Source: Ricinus communis (taxonomy: Eukaryota > Streptophyta > Magnoliopsida > Malpighiales > Euphorbiaceae). From it: a stretch of 64,000 nt of DNA. Below, in pieces: positions 10,892 through 24,000 of this stretch (position 1 is its first letter; each line of letters starts with the position of its first letter). The notes under the pieces are model-generated. The model searched no databases. It worked only from the letters and a program-made list of their open reading frames with translations, and was not told the DNA's origin. A program made the position numbers and the translations under genes. The stretch is taken from NCBI RefSeq assembly GCF_019578655.1, contig NC_063264.1, positions 25,257,688 through 25,321,687 of the forward strand. Reading direction: 5' to 3'.

Positions 10892-12179
10892 CTAATTAAC
10901 CTATTAAAAATGTATTAAGAATTAAAAAAATTCTTCAAATTTCTTAATTAACCCATCACCATCTACCTCTCCATTTCTCCCACGACCCTCCCTGTAGTTG
11001 CCATTAACATCAGCACTCCTCTCTTTATTCTGACACATTTCTTGCTTCACTGCATTTCTACCTCTCCATCTCTACCCACCGCTCTTCTCTCACTTGTTTA
11101 GCAGTACCCATTTCATATCTCTATGGCATCACTACTGTTATCAGTATATTTAGAGTGGCTGACGAATTTGGAGCCGATGAAAGAGGAGCTGGAATAACTC
11201 TATTTGTACTAATTGATGTTGCCTTTCTAGATCTGTGTAGGACTATAAATTTACAGTCATTACTAGCTGAAGAAAAAAGCTCTAGTCTTGAAATTTCATG
11301 TCTTCCTCTCATATTACCCATTAAGTTCCTTGAATTTGGTTGTGAAACCCACTTCAGCCTATACTAACAACTGAGGCCATGGGTGCAGGAAGATATTAAA
11401 TTTAGAGCTGCTATTAATGGATTGCAGAGCATGAATCTAATATATTAAAAATATTAGTGTGCTGGTAACAATAGTGTGGTAGAAAAGAGTAGAGGTAGAC
11501 GGTGATGGGTAGTGGTGGTGATGCGGATGGTGATGGGTAGCAATATCATAGGCGAAATGTATCCGAATTTTAATTATTGGGTAACTTTAGCACTTTAATT
11601 TTAGATATAATACGATAGGCATTTCAATTTATATTTTTCAATATATGATTTTTTTAAATATATCTATGTGTTATGCATAAATATTTTAGTATTATCAATG
11701 AATAGAATTTGAGTGTATGTTAAGTTAAAATGAATATTAGGAGTGTTTCAAGATTATAAAAGCAAAATTTATGTATTTATTAGGCTAAACTGGAATTTAA
11801 AATATTAAAATGATTATATGATTAAAATTTAAATATCTAAATATGCATTATTTTAATATTAGGTAGATTGTAATAGAATTTTTTTAATCCTAATTTAATT
11901 AAATTTAATATAAAAAGTACGGCCAAAAGTACAAATTAGACCCTAAACTATACCATGTGGAACACATTAACATTTCATTTTGTTTTTCCAATTGAAACTA
12001 TTTCTTTTAAAATTGACATAAACAAACTTTTATGTTAAATATATATAGATTATCGTTATTTTTACATAGGTTGACTTATAAACATTGTCAAAGTTGGACC
12101 TATTCTTCAACAAATGTAACTTGAGAACAAAAAAATACTTAAAAGAAATTGTCGTAGACATTTTAACCAACATGCAATA
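10892..12179. other. Intergenic DNA with a weak inverted repeat
   Basis: ACCCATCACCATCTACCTCT near 10950 pairs imperfectly with AGAGGTAGACGGTGATGGGT near 11491, suggesting another short inverted-repeat element of about 560 bp. Opposing open frames at 11121-11367 lie inside it and match nothing I recognise. The rest is AT-rich. Confidence 0.4.
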
Positions 12180-12600
12180 AGCCACAAAACTTTCAGAAGA
12201 TTCTATGTGCCACTCCTCTTCGATTACAACATAAGCTGAATATGATATCCTCAGATTTTTAAGTTTACCTATTTCATTTTATCAGCATGAAATGGAACTA
12301 ATTCAGTAACTTTATTATCTACTAAATATATAAGTATAGGATCGACCAAACTCATTTAACCTGTCTAACTCCAACACCTTCCAAACACGCACAATTCCAT
12401 CTTTATCAGCATTCGCAAGGTACTCACAACCAAAGTCGAACCTCATTGCCAAAATTATACCTTTATGGGATAGAATATCTTGCTAAATATAAAGAGCTGA
12501 AAATTCCTTGAACCACTTCTTATATCAATTATGCAAGCAACATCACCTAATCTCCTCATTTTTCCCGCTTTCTTGATGCCCTCAAATTGAATGCATCTCT
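12180..12600 (-). pseudogene. WDR44-like WD40 protein fragment, broken
   Basis: On the - strand, starting near 12580, the sequence reads KMRRLGDVACIIDIRSGS, a poorly matching stretch, then FGCEYLANADKDGIVRVWKV (around 12420-12360), and then a segment resembling the region after the first WD repeats of plant WDR44-type proteins. The RKLG-VAC block, a conserved lead-in and a first WD repeat ending in GIVRVWKV follow the order of that family. Frameshifts and stops break it. No intron is evident over this short length, so a processed or transposon-captured copy is possible. Confidence 0.6.
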
Positions 12601-13328
12601 TCAAGAGATTTAGGGTTTTTTGAGTTGTGGAGAGTACAAAATTGTGGCTAGGGTTTTAAGGTGTAGAAAGATTGTAAATATATAAGAAAGTAAGGGGTTT
12701 TAGGGTTTATGAGGGAGTGTTGTGGTTGGTTAATGAAATGGATGGTCAAGGATTAAGTTTTAAGGGTTAGGGATGTATATGGATGATGGCACGTGTCCTA
12801 AGAGAATTCCAGCCGTGAAAGGCTCAAAATTGAGGTTGATAGTATTCTGGAGGCTAAACCTACGTGGGCCTATCGTCTACCCCACATGGGCTTAGTTAAG
12901 GGTTAACCCCACATGGACTTGAGCCTTACCCCATATGTGGGTTTAGGGCAGTCCACTAGGGTTTTGAGGCACGGGCGAGGTGTTCAAATTTTAATTTTGG
13001 ATTTTTGAGAGTTTTAAAGGATTCTTTTTATCTCATTGGTCCATTCTAAAGATTATTAATGTCCTCAAGTGCCTTCTAGAGCTTTCTTCCCTTCGTTACT
13101 TAAAGTTCACTCTACCGGACTTATTCTAGTCCCGTCACCGGGCTTACATTAATAAAAAAGAAAAACTTAGATAATAACAAATACAGCTTATGTTAACCAT
13201 GTATTAAAGCTAATGTCAATATATATATTTAATAACATATTGTGCAAATCTCTTAGTATTTAATCATTATGCATAATTAGATGCTTCATATGTGAATAAA
13301 GAGGTAATTCGTCTATTCTAGTTAAACT
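12601..13328. other. Unassigned sequence before the gypsy remnant
   Basis: Contains locally GC-richer DNA at 12790-12980 with imperfect repeats of CCCCACATGGGCTTAG / CCCCACATGGACTTGAG type. It may be a decayed 5' part of the Ty3/gypsy element, but no gag, protease or reverse transcriptase was recognised. Confidence 0.3.
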
Positions 13329-13765
13329 CAATAATAAGAGATACCCATACCTTAGTTAAGAAATGTTATAAATTCTAAAGGCATGAAAGAAACATCCATG
13401 TTCCATTCTATTGTTAAAAGGCAGATAAAGTAAGAATATGAAAATCAAATCATGATCTCTTATGACTATTCACAAAAGATAGAAAGAAATAACAAGGTTG
13501 GCCAGGCTAGCAATCGAGTTCTCATATAAAGGCAGTACCCTTTACAAAAAGGTCAGCCACCCACCCGTGGTTAAGATGCATGACAATTAAAAAAGAATAT
13601 TGTGTTAAAAGAGATCCATAAAGGGATATGGGGAGCATAGAAAGCCATAAGAACCACAATCAAAAGGGCATGCAAGGATATTACCAGCCTACAATAATAG
13701 AAGATGCCCATACCTTAGTTAAGAAATGTTATAAATTCTAAAGGCATGAAAGAAACATCAATGTT
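13329..13765. repeat. 74-bp direct duplication within the integrase remnant
   Basis: CAATAATAAGAGATACCCAT at 13329 and CAATAATAGAAGATGCCCAT at 13692 start two copies (13329-13402 and 13692-13765) that share CTTAGTTAAGAAATGTTATA and GGCATGAAAGAAACATC, offset by 363 bp. The second copy lies in the expected place in the zinc region; the first is upstream and out of order, so it was duplicated. Confidence 0.85.
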
Positions 13766-14650
13766 ACCCTTGATCAGCAAATGCCTTTAGGATCAACATG
13801 GCCCTTTATTTAATAGGGAAGTGACACAATGGGTCCTTTCCCATTAACGATTGGGCATAAGAGATTTTAGATTGTAGTAATGGATCACTTCTCCAAATGG
13901 GTAGACGCATAACCAGTAACCACCATTACCCAATCAAAGATAATAAATTTCTTTTGGCGAGAGATATGTAGGTCTGAACCCTAAGAAAGTAGTAACTGAC
14001 AATAGAAAGCAATTTAACAATCACAAGTTCAAAAGGTTGTGCCAAAATCTGAAGATTGAATTAAGCTTCTCATCAGTCTCCCATCCCTAGAGCAACAACA
14101 TAATAGGTGACCAACTGAATCATTATGTAAGGACTGAAAAAGAAACTTGATCAAGCTAAGGTAAACTAGGTAGATCAACTATATCATTTCTTTTGGTCCT
14201 ATTAGAACTACCCTAAAGATAACAATTGGAGAAACGTTATTCTGATTAGCTTATGGTGTCGAAGCAGTTAGTCCTATAGAAATTATTCTTCACACATACC
14301 TGATTTCCTATTTTGATGAGGCAGAAAATGATAAAATGATCAAGGCTAACCTAGATTAGGCACTAGAAGTGAGAGAAACTACCAAGATAAAAATAGAGGC
14401 ATACAAAAGAAGGGTAGCATGACTATTTGACTAAGGTGTGAGACAAAGGAAGTTTATTGAAAAAGACCACTCATGAGGGCAGACATTAGAAAAGACAATG
14501 CTGAAGTAGGGAAGTTAGCGACCAACTAGGAAGGCCCTTCCCGAGTAAAAGGGTAGTAAGACTGGCTACCTATAAGATTAACAACCAAAATGGGCAAATG
14601 CTACCTAGTACATGGAACCCCCGGAGTCTTAAGAAATACTTTCAAAACAC
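13329..14650 (+). pseudogene. Ty3/gypsy (Tat-like) integrase remnant
   Basis: With many stops and frame changes, the + strand follows the order of a Tat-type integrase: an N-terminal HHCC zinc region (around 13590-13750, GYYQPTIIEDAHTLVKKC), WPF and GPFPLTIGHK, then VVMDHFSKWVDA at about 13870-13910, the PVTTITQSKI block, later GETLF-LAYGVEAVSPIEI (14230-14285), an ALEVRETTKIKIEAYKRRVA-type block, and a C-terminal segment near 14560-14640 ending STWN/LKKY-like. No frame is open beyond a few dozen codons, so the element is dead. Confidence 0.8.
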
Positions 14651-14789
14651 CAATCAAGATCTTGATTTTATTAGTTAGCAACAATAGGCTTGTAATAACT
14701 AAATGAATGTCAACACTTTCTAATTAATGAATAACTATTGTTGTTTGCATGTGCCAGATTATCTTTGAACAAGCAACCTGACTGCAAAA

Positions 14790-16965
14790 AGTAAAAAAAT
14801 CATGTCCCCAGAAGCAACATGGTTGTACAAAGGAGACTAACTAGATCTACAGGCGACCAAGTCGCACCAAAGGGTAGAAAAATGATTAAGTTCCTAAAAG
14901 AAAGACACGATCACACAAGGGAGACCAACTAAGCCTACAAACGACTAAGTCACATAAAGGCTAGTGTAGGCGGCGGTTTTGAGTGCGTACAATGACTATG
15001 ATACTGCAAGGCTTCTCAACCTAATAGGAATATACTTACTAATTATAAAGACTAGCACGAAAATGGGAGTCGCCACCCGGGTAATTCTCTAGGATACTTT
15101 ACTAATTTGAGTGGTGTACTAGATTTTATAAAGAAGCTTTGCCACATCTAGAGATGGATCCGGAAGCCAACTTCCTTATTTGTGTATCTTAATTTTTTAG
15201 CTACTCCCTATAAATGCAACATAGTATTTCTACATATCAAGCATTATAACATGTGAGGTCCACCTAAGTCTACCCCATTTTAAGTTTAGCCCAATTTCTA
15301 ATTATATTATTAGTTTAAATTAACTATTCAATTATGTACAAAGAGGCCACCTAAACTAGCTCAATTACAAATTATGCTTTAATTATCAAGTTTTTAACTT
15401 AAATGGGCTACATTTTATATGCTAAAACCTAATTCGATGATCCTACTTTAAGTGAATTGATTAATTAACTAAACATGGCAAAACCTACTAAGTCTAATTG
15501 GATTTTAATTTAAGCATATACTTACTAATATATTAACCTAATGGACTACAAATTGCACGCCACAGTCCAAGTTTTAAGGCCACAGTCTAGATGTCCAGTT
15601 TTAGTTAACAATCATATCACCCTAATTATTCCCATTATCATATATTTAAAACCTAATAAAAATAAAAATGTGTTAATTCAAGGGAAATCCTAATCTAATA
15701 ATGTGAATCATACATCAATAACTAAAAAATCCATTCCTAATCATGTTTCTAAAATATAAAATAAAAGAATCAGTTTATATAGATGGGGATGCTAATGATA
15801 TTGGATTTGGAAAACTCTCAGATTGTCACCGTCAAATGCTGGTCTTCAAGTCTCTAGAGATAATAAAGTGGTGAAATCGAAGATTGGTTGAGAATCCAGT
15901 GCACTTAGGTTTGGAAAATCTTTTGTCATTCAAAAGATAAAGTTTCCAAATCTGAGTTCTTACTTAGTGACTTTTTCCTTTTGTTTCCTAAAACTCACTC
16001 TGATTTTTGAACGTGTCACAATTCACCAGTTGCTAGTAATTTGTGCTTAATGAATATAGCTAACCCAGACTTAGGCTATATTGTTCTATTTATAGAAGTA
16101 GGGTTAGGAACCCTAAAGGAGTATATAATTATGCAATTATTTTAATTAAGAAAAATCAATCGATTATCTTTCCTCTTATCAGATTAATATTCAATAAAAT
16201 ATTTTAAATAAAATAATAATCATTAAATATGTTTAAAAATTCCAATAATTATCATAAATATCTTATAGATTTTTTTTAATAATTTTGGCATTTTAGGTAA
16301 AAAAATACACGTAAAACACCGTCAGATTTTAGAAAATAGCCAATCGGTACTGTGTAGAGCCGATTGACCCTGTATAGAGCCGATTCAGCTCTATACTAAG
16401 TCAATTGGTTATAAAGAGGCAAAAGTTTTAAAAACTTTAACAATTTAGTGCCTAAACCTGTAAAAATTATCGTTTCACCTCTCAAACTTAATTTTTTTAT
16501 CAATTGGGTCTAAGTTGATTCTAGAAAAATAATTTTAAGTCTAATTATCCTCAATCCTTACTCGGATTCACCCCCTCCTCAATCTCCCAAGACTCGAGAA
16601 AGGTAATAACTTTCATCATATGGGGTTTTCGTAATTCTCTCAATATCTAGATCCGAAAAATGGATGCTAGCAGTTAGAAAATTGATTAAGTCCCCAAAAG
16701 CGACAATCGCCCATTTTGTCGTAACTAAGCTTATAAGCAACAAAGTTTCATAAAGGCGAGAAAAATGATTGAGTCCCTAGAAGCAAGACGGTCACATAAG
16801 GGAAACCAACTAAGCCCACAAGCGACCAAGTCGCATAAAGGCTAGAAAAATTATTAAGTCCTCAAAACGTGACACAGTTGCATGGGAGACCAATTAAGCT
16901 TATAAGTGACTAAGTCGCATATAGACTAGAATAAATAGACTATGTCCCCAAAAGTAATATAAGAG
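14790..16965 (+). repeat. Tandem-repeat spacer of the gypsy element, split by an insertion
   Basis: A roughly 90-95-bp unit with GGGAGACCAACTAAGCC, GACxAAGTCGCATAAAGG and GATTAAGTCCxxAAAAG recurs at about 14790-14964 and again at 16671-16965 (three to four units in all, diverged). Such repeats are common between pol and the 3' LTR of Tat-type elements. The two blocks are separated by the LTR unit at 14965-16672. Confidence 0.7.
14960..16677. mobile_element. Nested LTR unit inside the spacer repeats
   Basis: The repeat unit is interrupted after AAAGGCTAG and resumes as AAAATTGATTAAG. The insert 14965-16672 starts TGTAGGCGGCGG and ends GATGCTAGCA, so it has the TG...CA ends of an LTR, flanked by GCTAG (14960-14964) and GTTAG (16673-16677), a 5-bp duplication with one mismatch. 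It is 1708 bp with no gag or pol and no second LTR, which fits a solo LTR. The block GGGAGTCGCCACC near 15066 is common in plant LTRs. Confidence 0.6.
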
Positions 16966-18299
16966 CTAAAAAATCGTATCATAATAAAAAAAATACACCA
17001 TAATAAATAATAAGTGTGAAAAGGACATCAAATTAATAAGCAAATTGGTTTATATAGAAAAAGAAGCAAAACAAAGGAGGTATAAATGTTAAAGAAACAA
17101 CAAATACAAGCAGGAATAAGGCCTTTTGGCAGGTCATCAATCGAAGGAGGTGCAATAGATGAGTTGGAAGCCAGATCAAAGATAAGGCGTGCCTAATCAG
17201 TCTCCATGGTGACCTCACCCTCCTTAGCATCGCTCTCCTCTAAAAATGACACGTTCATATTTAGAAAGTGAGACCTCATGCTAATATCTTCGCTTTAGTA
17301 TTATCAATAACCACCAAGGATTGATCAATCAGATCCTCTATTTTCCTATTTGAACTTCTCCTTGTCTACTTTGCGATGAGCCTCAAGCGCCTCTTGAACC
17401 TTTAAGAATCAGCTAGCTCCCTTTCTATGCGAGCAACCTTAATCTCTACCATCACCAAAGATATCATTCAGTTGCATAACTCATTCTCGGCCTTAATCCA
17501 TGAAATGCTGGCCATGGCAAAAGCAACAATGATTCTTTTATATTCATTATGCTTTAAAAGTAGCTCCATATAAAACTTGCAAATCCAGTCTGCATTTAAA
17601 TGGACCAGCTGCATCTTCTACATAAGACAAATGTCAATTAAAGAAGCAAGTAAAAATAATAAAACATAGAAAGCAGAATGAACACATCTGAAAGAAAAAA
17701 GTCATATCTATTCCAATCACCTCCTCTTCAATGGTAATATGAGAGTAAATGTCTTGGTCTCTAGGGAAGGTACAGACTGTTGCATGATGGAGAAAGAGAA
17801 GAACATGAGAACCATGCTTATTGGGAGAATAGCGTGAAAAATCTAATCGCATCAAGGATGGAAGACTAAACTCAACAGATCTCTTAGACATTAATGGTGA
17901 CATCCTTGCCCTTAGCTTTATTCTAAGGCAAAGAGAGAATATTCATAGTATCTAGTAATCCAGCAACGCTGGCAGAATCAGTAATGACTGATGCTGGGAG
18001 ACCAATCTAGGAAACATGAGAAGGACTGCTTTCTATAGAAGTATATCAACCTTTAGAAGAAGCTTTCTTTTTAGACAATCTCATGTTGTTCATAAACTGC
18101 TGAAGACTGGTCTTTGCTAACAAAAATAATAACAGTGAGATAGATAGTAATAGCGATAGAGAAATTAAAATGAAAAAAAGAAGACCAATGAAACAAGTGC
18201 AGATACCAGGAATCTGCTCTATCAGCTGAGCAATCAAATACCCGAAGTCATAACCCAATCAAAGCTTTACTATATACTAGGCTGAGACCATCGGTCTCC
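16966..18299. other. Gypsy 3' region, unassigned
   Basis: Between the spacer repeats and the antisense ORF. Open frames on the - strand (17033-17230, 17634-17903, 18046-18258) are short and Leu/Phe-rich; the first parts may belong to the C-terminal part of the antisense ORF but no motif was recognised. Confidence 0.35.
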
Positions 18300-19150
18300 T
18301 TTGGCTTAACTCTACATCAACCCTACCTTTATATACCTCAAAACTCCATAATTGGGATATATTGGCCTAACCACCAGGTTTCTTCGGAGCAAAAAACTCA
18401 AGCTTCCAAATATGGTGGGACTTAGGAAGCCTGGTCAACGTAACACACCTAGAGTGGCAAAAAAAATGATAGTGCTTTTTTTGCGAATGAGCAACCAAAG
18501 ATGTGGAAAGACGTTAATGCTAGGAGTAACACTAGTTTTTTCACAAACCTTAGCACAACAGATTAAGGTCCACCCATTGGGGGTGATCTAATGTACATGC
18601 AAGCATGTAGTTTTAAAAGATCATAAATAAAAAAGGACAATATAAACTAGAGATCAATTTTCAAGCTTTCTTTGTAAACGATTATAGAACCCTCCTTATA
18701 TGGATTACAAACCCTTAACTTAGCAAAAATAGACAGGCCATACTCTAGGGGAATCCCATAACGAGCATGAATTTTAAATAAAAAAGGAGGCATTGAGAGT
18801 GGAGAGAGTGTCACAAGTTCTAGAAAACCTAAGTGGAGACCCAGATCTACAACGACTGTCAGATAACTGCAATTGGCCAAAGGAAAATTGGCCTCTCCAA
18901 ACAGTCTCCACTGGCATAGTATTCTCAAAATGAGCAGAGGCATTCTCTCCACTCACATCTAGAACCTTTATTACCCAACAACCGACCCCTACCACTGAAC
19001 CTATAGAAATGTGAATCTCACCACCTGTGACCTCCCGATCGTCGTTCCTATTGTCATCTACCCCACTGTCACTCACCTCTAACCCATAATCATCATAAAC
19101 CCTTCCATCTAAATCACCAGTTTGGATGCTTCCTAATGAATCTTTCATTA
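18300..19150 (-). pseudogene. Antisense additional ORF of a Tat-type gypsy element, frameshifted
   Basis: On the strand opposite the integrase, two overlapping frames (19148-18774 and 18952-18647) plus a continuation to about 18350 read as a plant retrotransposon-associated protein: SPLSMPPFLFKIHARYGIPL, EYGLSIFAKLRVCNPYKEG, IVYKESLK, then ITPNGWTLICC. Tat-lineage elements are known for extra ORFs in antisense orientation between pol and the 3' LTR, with this kind of sequence. Location and direction relative to the integrase agree. Frameshifts and at least one stop break it. Confidence 0.6.
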
Positions 19151-20770
19151 AAGCAAAAAAATGCTAACACCAATCAGCGGTACTATGAAGCAATGAAAGC
19201 AAAGACTTAAAGAAATACTCAAAATAAAAAAATAGATAAAAAAAAGAAGAAGAAGTAGATGCAAAATGGAGAAAAGAAACTTACTTATAGAACTCATGGT
19301 AGTAATAGTGGCCGAAAATGAAGAGTAGGAACGTACTACTAGAAAATGGAGATAAGCAAACGAAGGAAAAGAAATGCAATAAAGATAAGTAAAAAAGGAG
19401 ATAACACCCACCCCCCCCAAGAGGCAACAACTAGTGTTTTAAAGATGAAAAACTAGCAATTATTAACCAATAATGGTGCGTCGTACTAATCAAATACAGG
19501 AATGACATCATGGCATCTCAGCGAGAAAACAAGAAAAGCCAACCACAATATCATAACAAAACAAAGAACTGTTAGTAAAGAAACAAGAGAGGAGGTGCTT
19601 TAAATGAAATAACAGACCTCGACTAATGAGTAAGAAGCCTACCAAGCATACTTAGGGAAAGAACTAAACATGCCAAAGATTGTGAAAAATGACTAATAAC
19701 CTTCATCTATAAATAAGAAAAGTACAAAAAGGAAGGTAAGACAATCCTAATTTACATTTTCAACCACTCTATGTTGTCTCTCTTAAATCCCTACTAACTT
19801 CACCATCGGAGTCGGCATGTTGGTCTCCTACTAATGCTCCTATCTCATCTTTTCTTGTAGAACCGAGCATTCAATAGAGATATTACTAAGACTTTTGAGC
19901 ATCAAGTTAAAATCCTACAAAAAGGATACTTGAAATATGCAATTAGCACTTCTTAATTTGATTGTCAAGATGAAATCAAAATTTTGCGAGGTCATGAAAT
20001 GACTTAAGCTAATATCTAACATAATTTATTAAATAATTATTTAATAAAAATTCTAATGAATCAGCTCTGTTGTATAAAATTATAAAATAAAAGATAAAAA
20101 TATAATTTAAATATTAAAAAATAATTAGTATAATATGAAATATTGCAGGAGATAACTAGTAATCCATTCTAAATATAATTAATATATTTAATTAATAAGT
20201 TAATTTTTATTTAAATAATAAATAAATCTATATCTAAATGATAAAATAATAGTTTTATTATTACTTTGTGAATATAATTATCATATAAACTAATCATATT
20301 AAAAATTTAAAATATTAAAAGATTAAAATATATAAAATTATATTTTGATAATTTTTAACTATATAATTTATTTTAATACATATATTTAATATACTGATAT
20401 CAAAATTTTATATATAAATATTTGAAATAGAGAAATGTATTTAACTTTTTGAACTAAAATATTTTTTATTTTTTATTTTTATTATTGATCAACTTTTATA
20501 CGTATAAATGTTTATATAAAAATATAATTTAATTCATAAATTAACAAATATTTATAATAAATAATAATTATATAAATATACTAATCGCAATTTAAATATA
20601 TAAAACCATACATAAATTAAAATTGTTGAAAAAAATGGTTGAAGCCTTATCATATGGAAAAGAATTTGATAGGCGGAAAAGCAGCCACCCAAATGCCAAT
20701 TTATTTTAGCATTGTCCGTCACCGCCAAATATATCTCTTATTTTCTCTATCCACAAAAAAAACCTTTCTC
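19151..20770. other. Probable decayed 3' LTR region, then AT-rich DNA and IF-2 upstream region
   Basis: Around 19790-19870 the sequence has CTAACTTCACCATCGGAGT followed by CTCCTACTAATGCTCC, which resembles the ends of Tat-type LTRs. No matching 5' LTR was identified. From about 19990 to 20640 it is nearly pure A/T. The last 100 bp lead into the IF-2 start region. Confidence 0.4.
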
Positions 20771-20771
20771 A

Positions 20772-20776
<5 letters not shown>

Positions 20777-20810
<34 letters not shown>
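20777..20810 (+). repeat. (CT)17 microsatellite at the IF-2 5' end
   Basis: An uninterrupted CT run of about 34 bp, some 230 bp upstream of the IF-2 start codon. CT runs near start sites are common in plant 5' UTRs and promoters. Confidence 0.95.
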
Positions 20811-20814
<4 letters not shown>

Positions 20815-20838
20815 ATTCCGAATTGCATGAGAAGAAAG

Positions 20839-20979
20839 GTAAGTGCTTTTACCATTAGTACCGTCATTTTCCTCTCGAAGTTTTCAATTTCAATTGATTT
20901 CTTGAATCCCCACAATTCGAAAACACATGAAGTTGTTTTGGGTTCTTCCAATTTTTCTTGTTTATACATGAGATTGTAG
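20839..20979 (+). other. Possible 5' UTR intron of IF-2
   Basis: A strong donor AAAG|GTAAGTGC at 20839 and an acceptor ATTGTAG ending at 20979 would remove 141 bp between the CT repeat and the start codon. Removal would also delete upstream ATGs such as the one at 20968. This is inferred from splice-site quality only. Confidence 0.4.
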
Positions 20980-21037
20980 AGGTGTGTTTTCTTGTGCGTG
21001 TGTGTGCGTGCGTGTTAAAGCAGCTTTTTTTATTTTG

Positions 21038-24000
21038 ATGGGTTCAATGGTAGTTCTTGTTGGGAGCATGCCGTCTTTGGCTTCCTTGATTAGCTTAGGA
21101 AGTTTAAGTGTGGCAGCAGCGACTTCTAGTTCTTCAGACTCATATTATTCATCCTCATATTCACTTGTTCGAAGAGTTTCTTTATCGAAAAGGGGTCTTA
21201 AGAGTGCCAAAAGATGGCATTGCGTTTGTAAATGCTCTGTTACTACCACAGATTTTATTGCTGATCAAGGCAATGCTGTATCCATTGATTCTAATAATTC
21301 ATTTAGAGCAAGCAGTAATGGTGGAGATGCTGACAGTGAAATCTTGCTTAAGCCTGCTCCTAGGCCTGTCTTAAAACCTTCATTAGGGTCTAAAGGTGAT
21401 TCCCTTTTAGGTATGAGCTCTACTCAGTTGAATTCTGGAGATTCTGATAATGATGATGAACAAGAGAGGAATAAAGTAATTGAGTCGCTTGGTGAGGTGT
21501 TGGAGAAGGCTGAAAAGCTTGAAACTTCTAAACCAAGTGGACCGGGTAATCCTAGCAGTAGTGGGAAAGACAATGGAAATGTAAATAAAATAACACCACC
21601 TAACATTGGTACTAATTCACGAATTGCTAAATCTGAGAGTTCAGGAGCCACTCGTAAAACTAAAACTTTGAAGAGCGTGTGGCGAAAAGGGGATACTGTG
21701 TCCTCCGTGCAAAAGGTTGTAAAGGAAGCTCCTAAAGTTATTAATAAGCTTGTGAAAGAAGATACTATAACAGGGGAAGGTACAAAGCTAGAATCTCAAT
21801 CTAGTTTTCCTTTAAGACCTGTGCAGCCACCCTTGAGACCTCAACCAAAGTTACAGGCAAAGCCATCTGTAGCTCCTCCTCCTGTGATGAAAAAGCCTGT
21901 TATCTTGAAGGATGTGGGAGCAGCCCCAAGACCACCAGTTAGTGGTGAAGCTGATTCGAAAAATAATGGACGGCAGCCTATTTTAGTTGATAAATTTGCC
22001 CGCAAAAAACCAGTTGTAGATCCTCTAATTGCTCAGGCAGTTTTAGCCCCCACAAAACCTGGAAAGGGCCCAGCCCCTGGAAAATTCAAGGACCGAAAGA
22101 AGAGTATTTCACCTGGAGGACCAAGGAGACGACTTGTTAATAATGATGAACTTGAGATTCCTGATGAGGAGACATCAGAACTGAATGTCTCTATTCCAGG
22201 TACAGCTAGGAAAGGGAGGAAGTGGAGTAAAGCTAGCCGGAAGGCTGCCAGACTCCAGGCTGCCAAAGATGCAGCTCCTGTCAAAGTAGAAATTTTAGAG
22301 GTTGGGGAAAATGGTATGTTAATTGAGGAGTTAGCCTACAACTTAACCATCAGTGAAGGTGAAATTCTTGGGTATTTGTACTCAAAGGGGATTAAACCTG
22401 ATGGAGTGCAGACTTTGGATAAGGACATGGTAAAGATGATATGCAAGGAACATGATGTGGAAGTTATAGATGCTGATCCAGTTGGATTTGAAGAAATGGC
22501 AAGGAAAAGAGAAATTCTTGATGAAGATGATCTTGACAAACTAGAGGACAGGCCTCCAGTTCTAACTATAATGGGGCATGTGGATCATGGCAAGGTGAAG
22601 CATTGGACTTCTCTATCACCTCTCTGTTTTAATGGGAAATCCCCATCCTTTGTTAACTTTGGATGTCAAGAAAAGTTTTTGTTTCTGAAAGATCTTTGCT
22701 AATACCTGTTTATTGTTATTTGCATGGCAGACAACTCTACTGGATTACATTCGTAAAAGCAAGGTATGCTGAAGCTTTATAATCTTCCTACTACCTTTTG
22801 CACTGTTTTCCAGATAATGCCCATGGACTTGAGGTTGTTCCATAAGTTGCACTACTAAATATTCTATTCTAGCCTATTGACTTTCTTACTGCAATAACAT
22901 TATTTCATGGAGTGATATCAAATGCAGTCCAGGAGAAAGGTCTCTAATGCAATATTGAGATTGATGTTTGGTTAATTGGTTTTTGAAACTATATGTGGTC
23001 AGTTGTAGCATCATGCACACAGAATTAACTGCAGCCTGACAGCTAGATATGTATAGGTGACTGCCTCAGAAGCTGGTGGAATTACACAAGGAATTGGAGC
23101 ATATAAAGTCCTCACACCTGTGGATGGAAAAATGCAACCTTGTGTTTTTCTTGATACTCCTGGACATGAGGTAAGCTGCCAATTTAAATGTCTATTATGA
23201 AACATTGAATGTTAGATCATATCTAGTGTGCATTAATCCTTTTTTAAGCAACTAATGTCTTGTCTTCCTTTTAGGTGTTTTTATAAACTCAACTGTGACT
23301 ATAATGTGTTTGTACTTCCTTGTCTTTAGACTATAATTATATCTTATGCATGTGTAGGCATTTGGTGCAATGAGAGCTCGTGGGGCAAGGGTGACAGATA
23401 TTGCTATTATTGTGGTGGCAGCTGATGATGGGATCCGTCCTCAAACAAATGAGGCCATAGCTCATGCAAAAGCAGCTGGAGTTCCAATTGTTGTTGCTAT
23501 AAACAAGGTATTTTAACTGTAATTGCTCTTATGTTTCTTATCAAAATAGAGCTTCTAGTACTTGAAAATGCATATGGGTTACTTTGTGCTGGCATTAGGA
23601 CTTGCTGGTTCTCGATAGACTTGATATGAATGTGTACGTTCTCTTTTTCTTTATGCTACCAGATAGATAAAGATGGGGCTAATCCAGAAAGAGTCATGCA
23701 AGATCTTTCTTCAATTGGTCTTATGCCTGAAGACTGGGGCGGTGACATCCCAATGGTTCAGGTGTTTTCTTAACTCCCTTTATTTTTTTGACACCTTTCT
23801 TTTGTGCTTTATATTTCATTTGGTTGACACTTTATTGTTACCTCTTGTAACAGATTAGTGCTCTCAAGGGGGATAACATAGATGATTTGCTAGAAACTGT
23901 TATGCTTGTTGCTGAGGTCAGTTAAATTAATTTCGGTGCAAGCTAGTTGGTTTTGCTTACTTGCAATATACAAAAATAAATTGTAGTCTGCTAGTTGTCT

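Noticed and set aside
11121..11367. Opposing open frames of about 65-70 codons
   Set aside because: No recognised motif on either strand; may be part of a short inverted-repeat element but not supportable as a gene.
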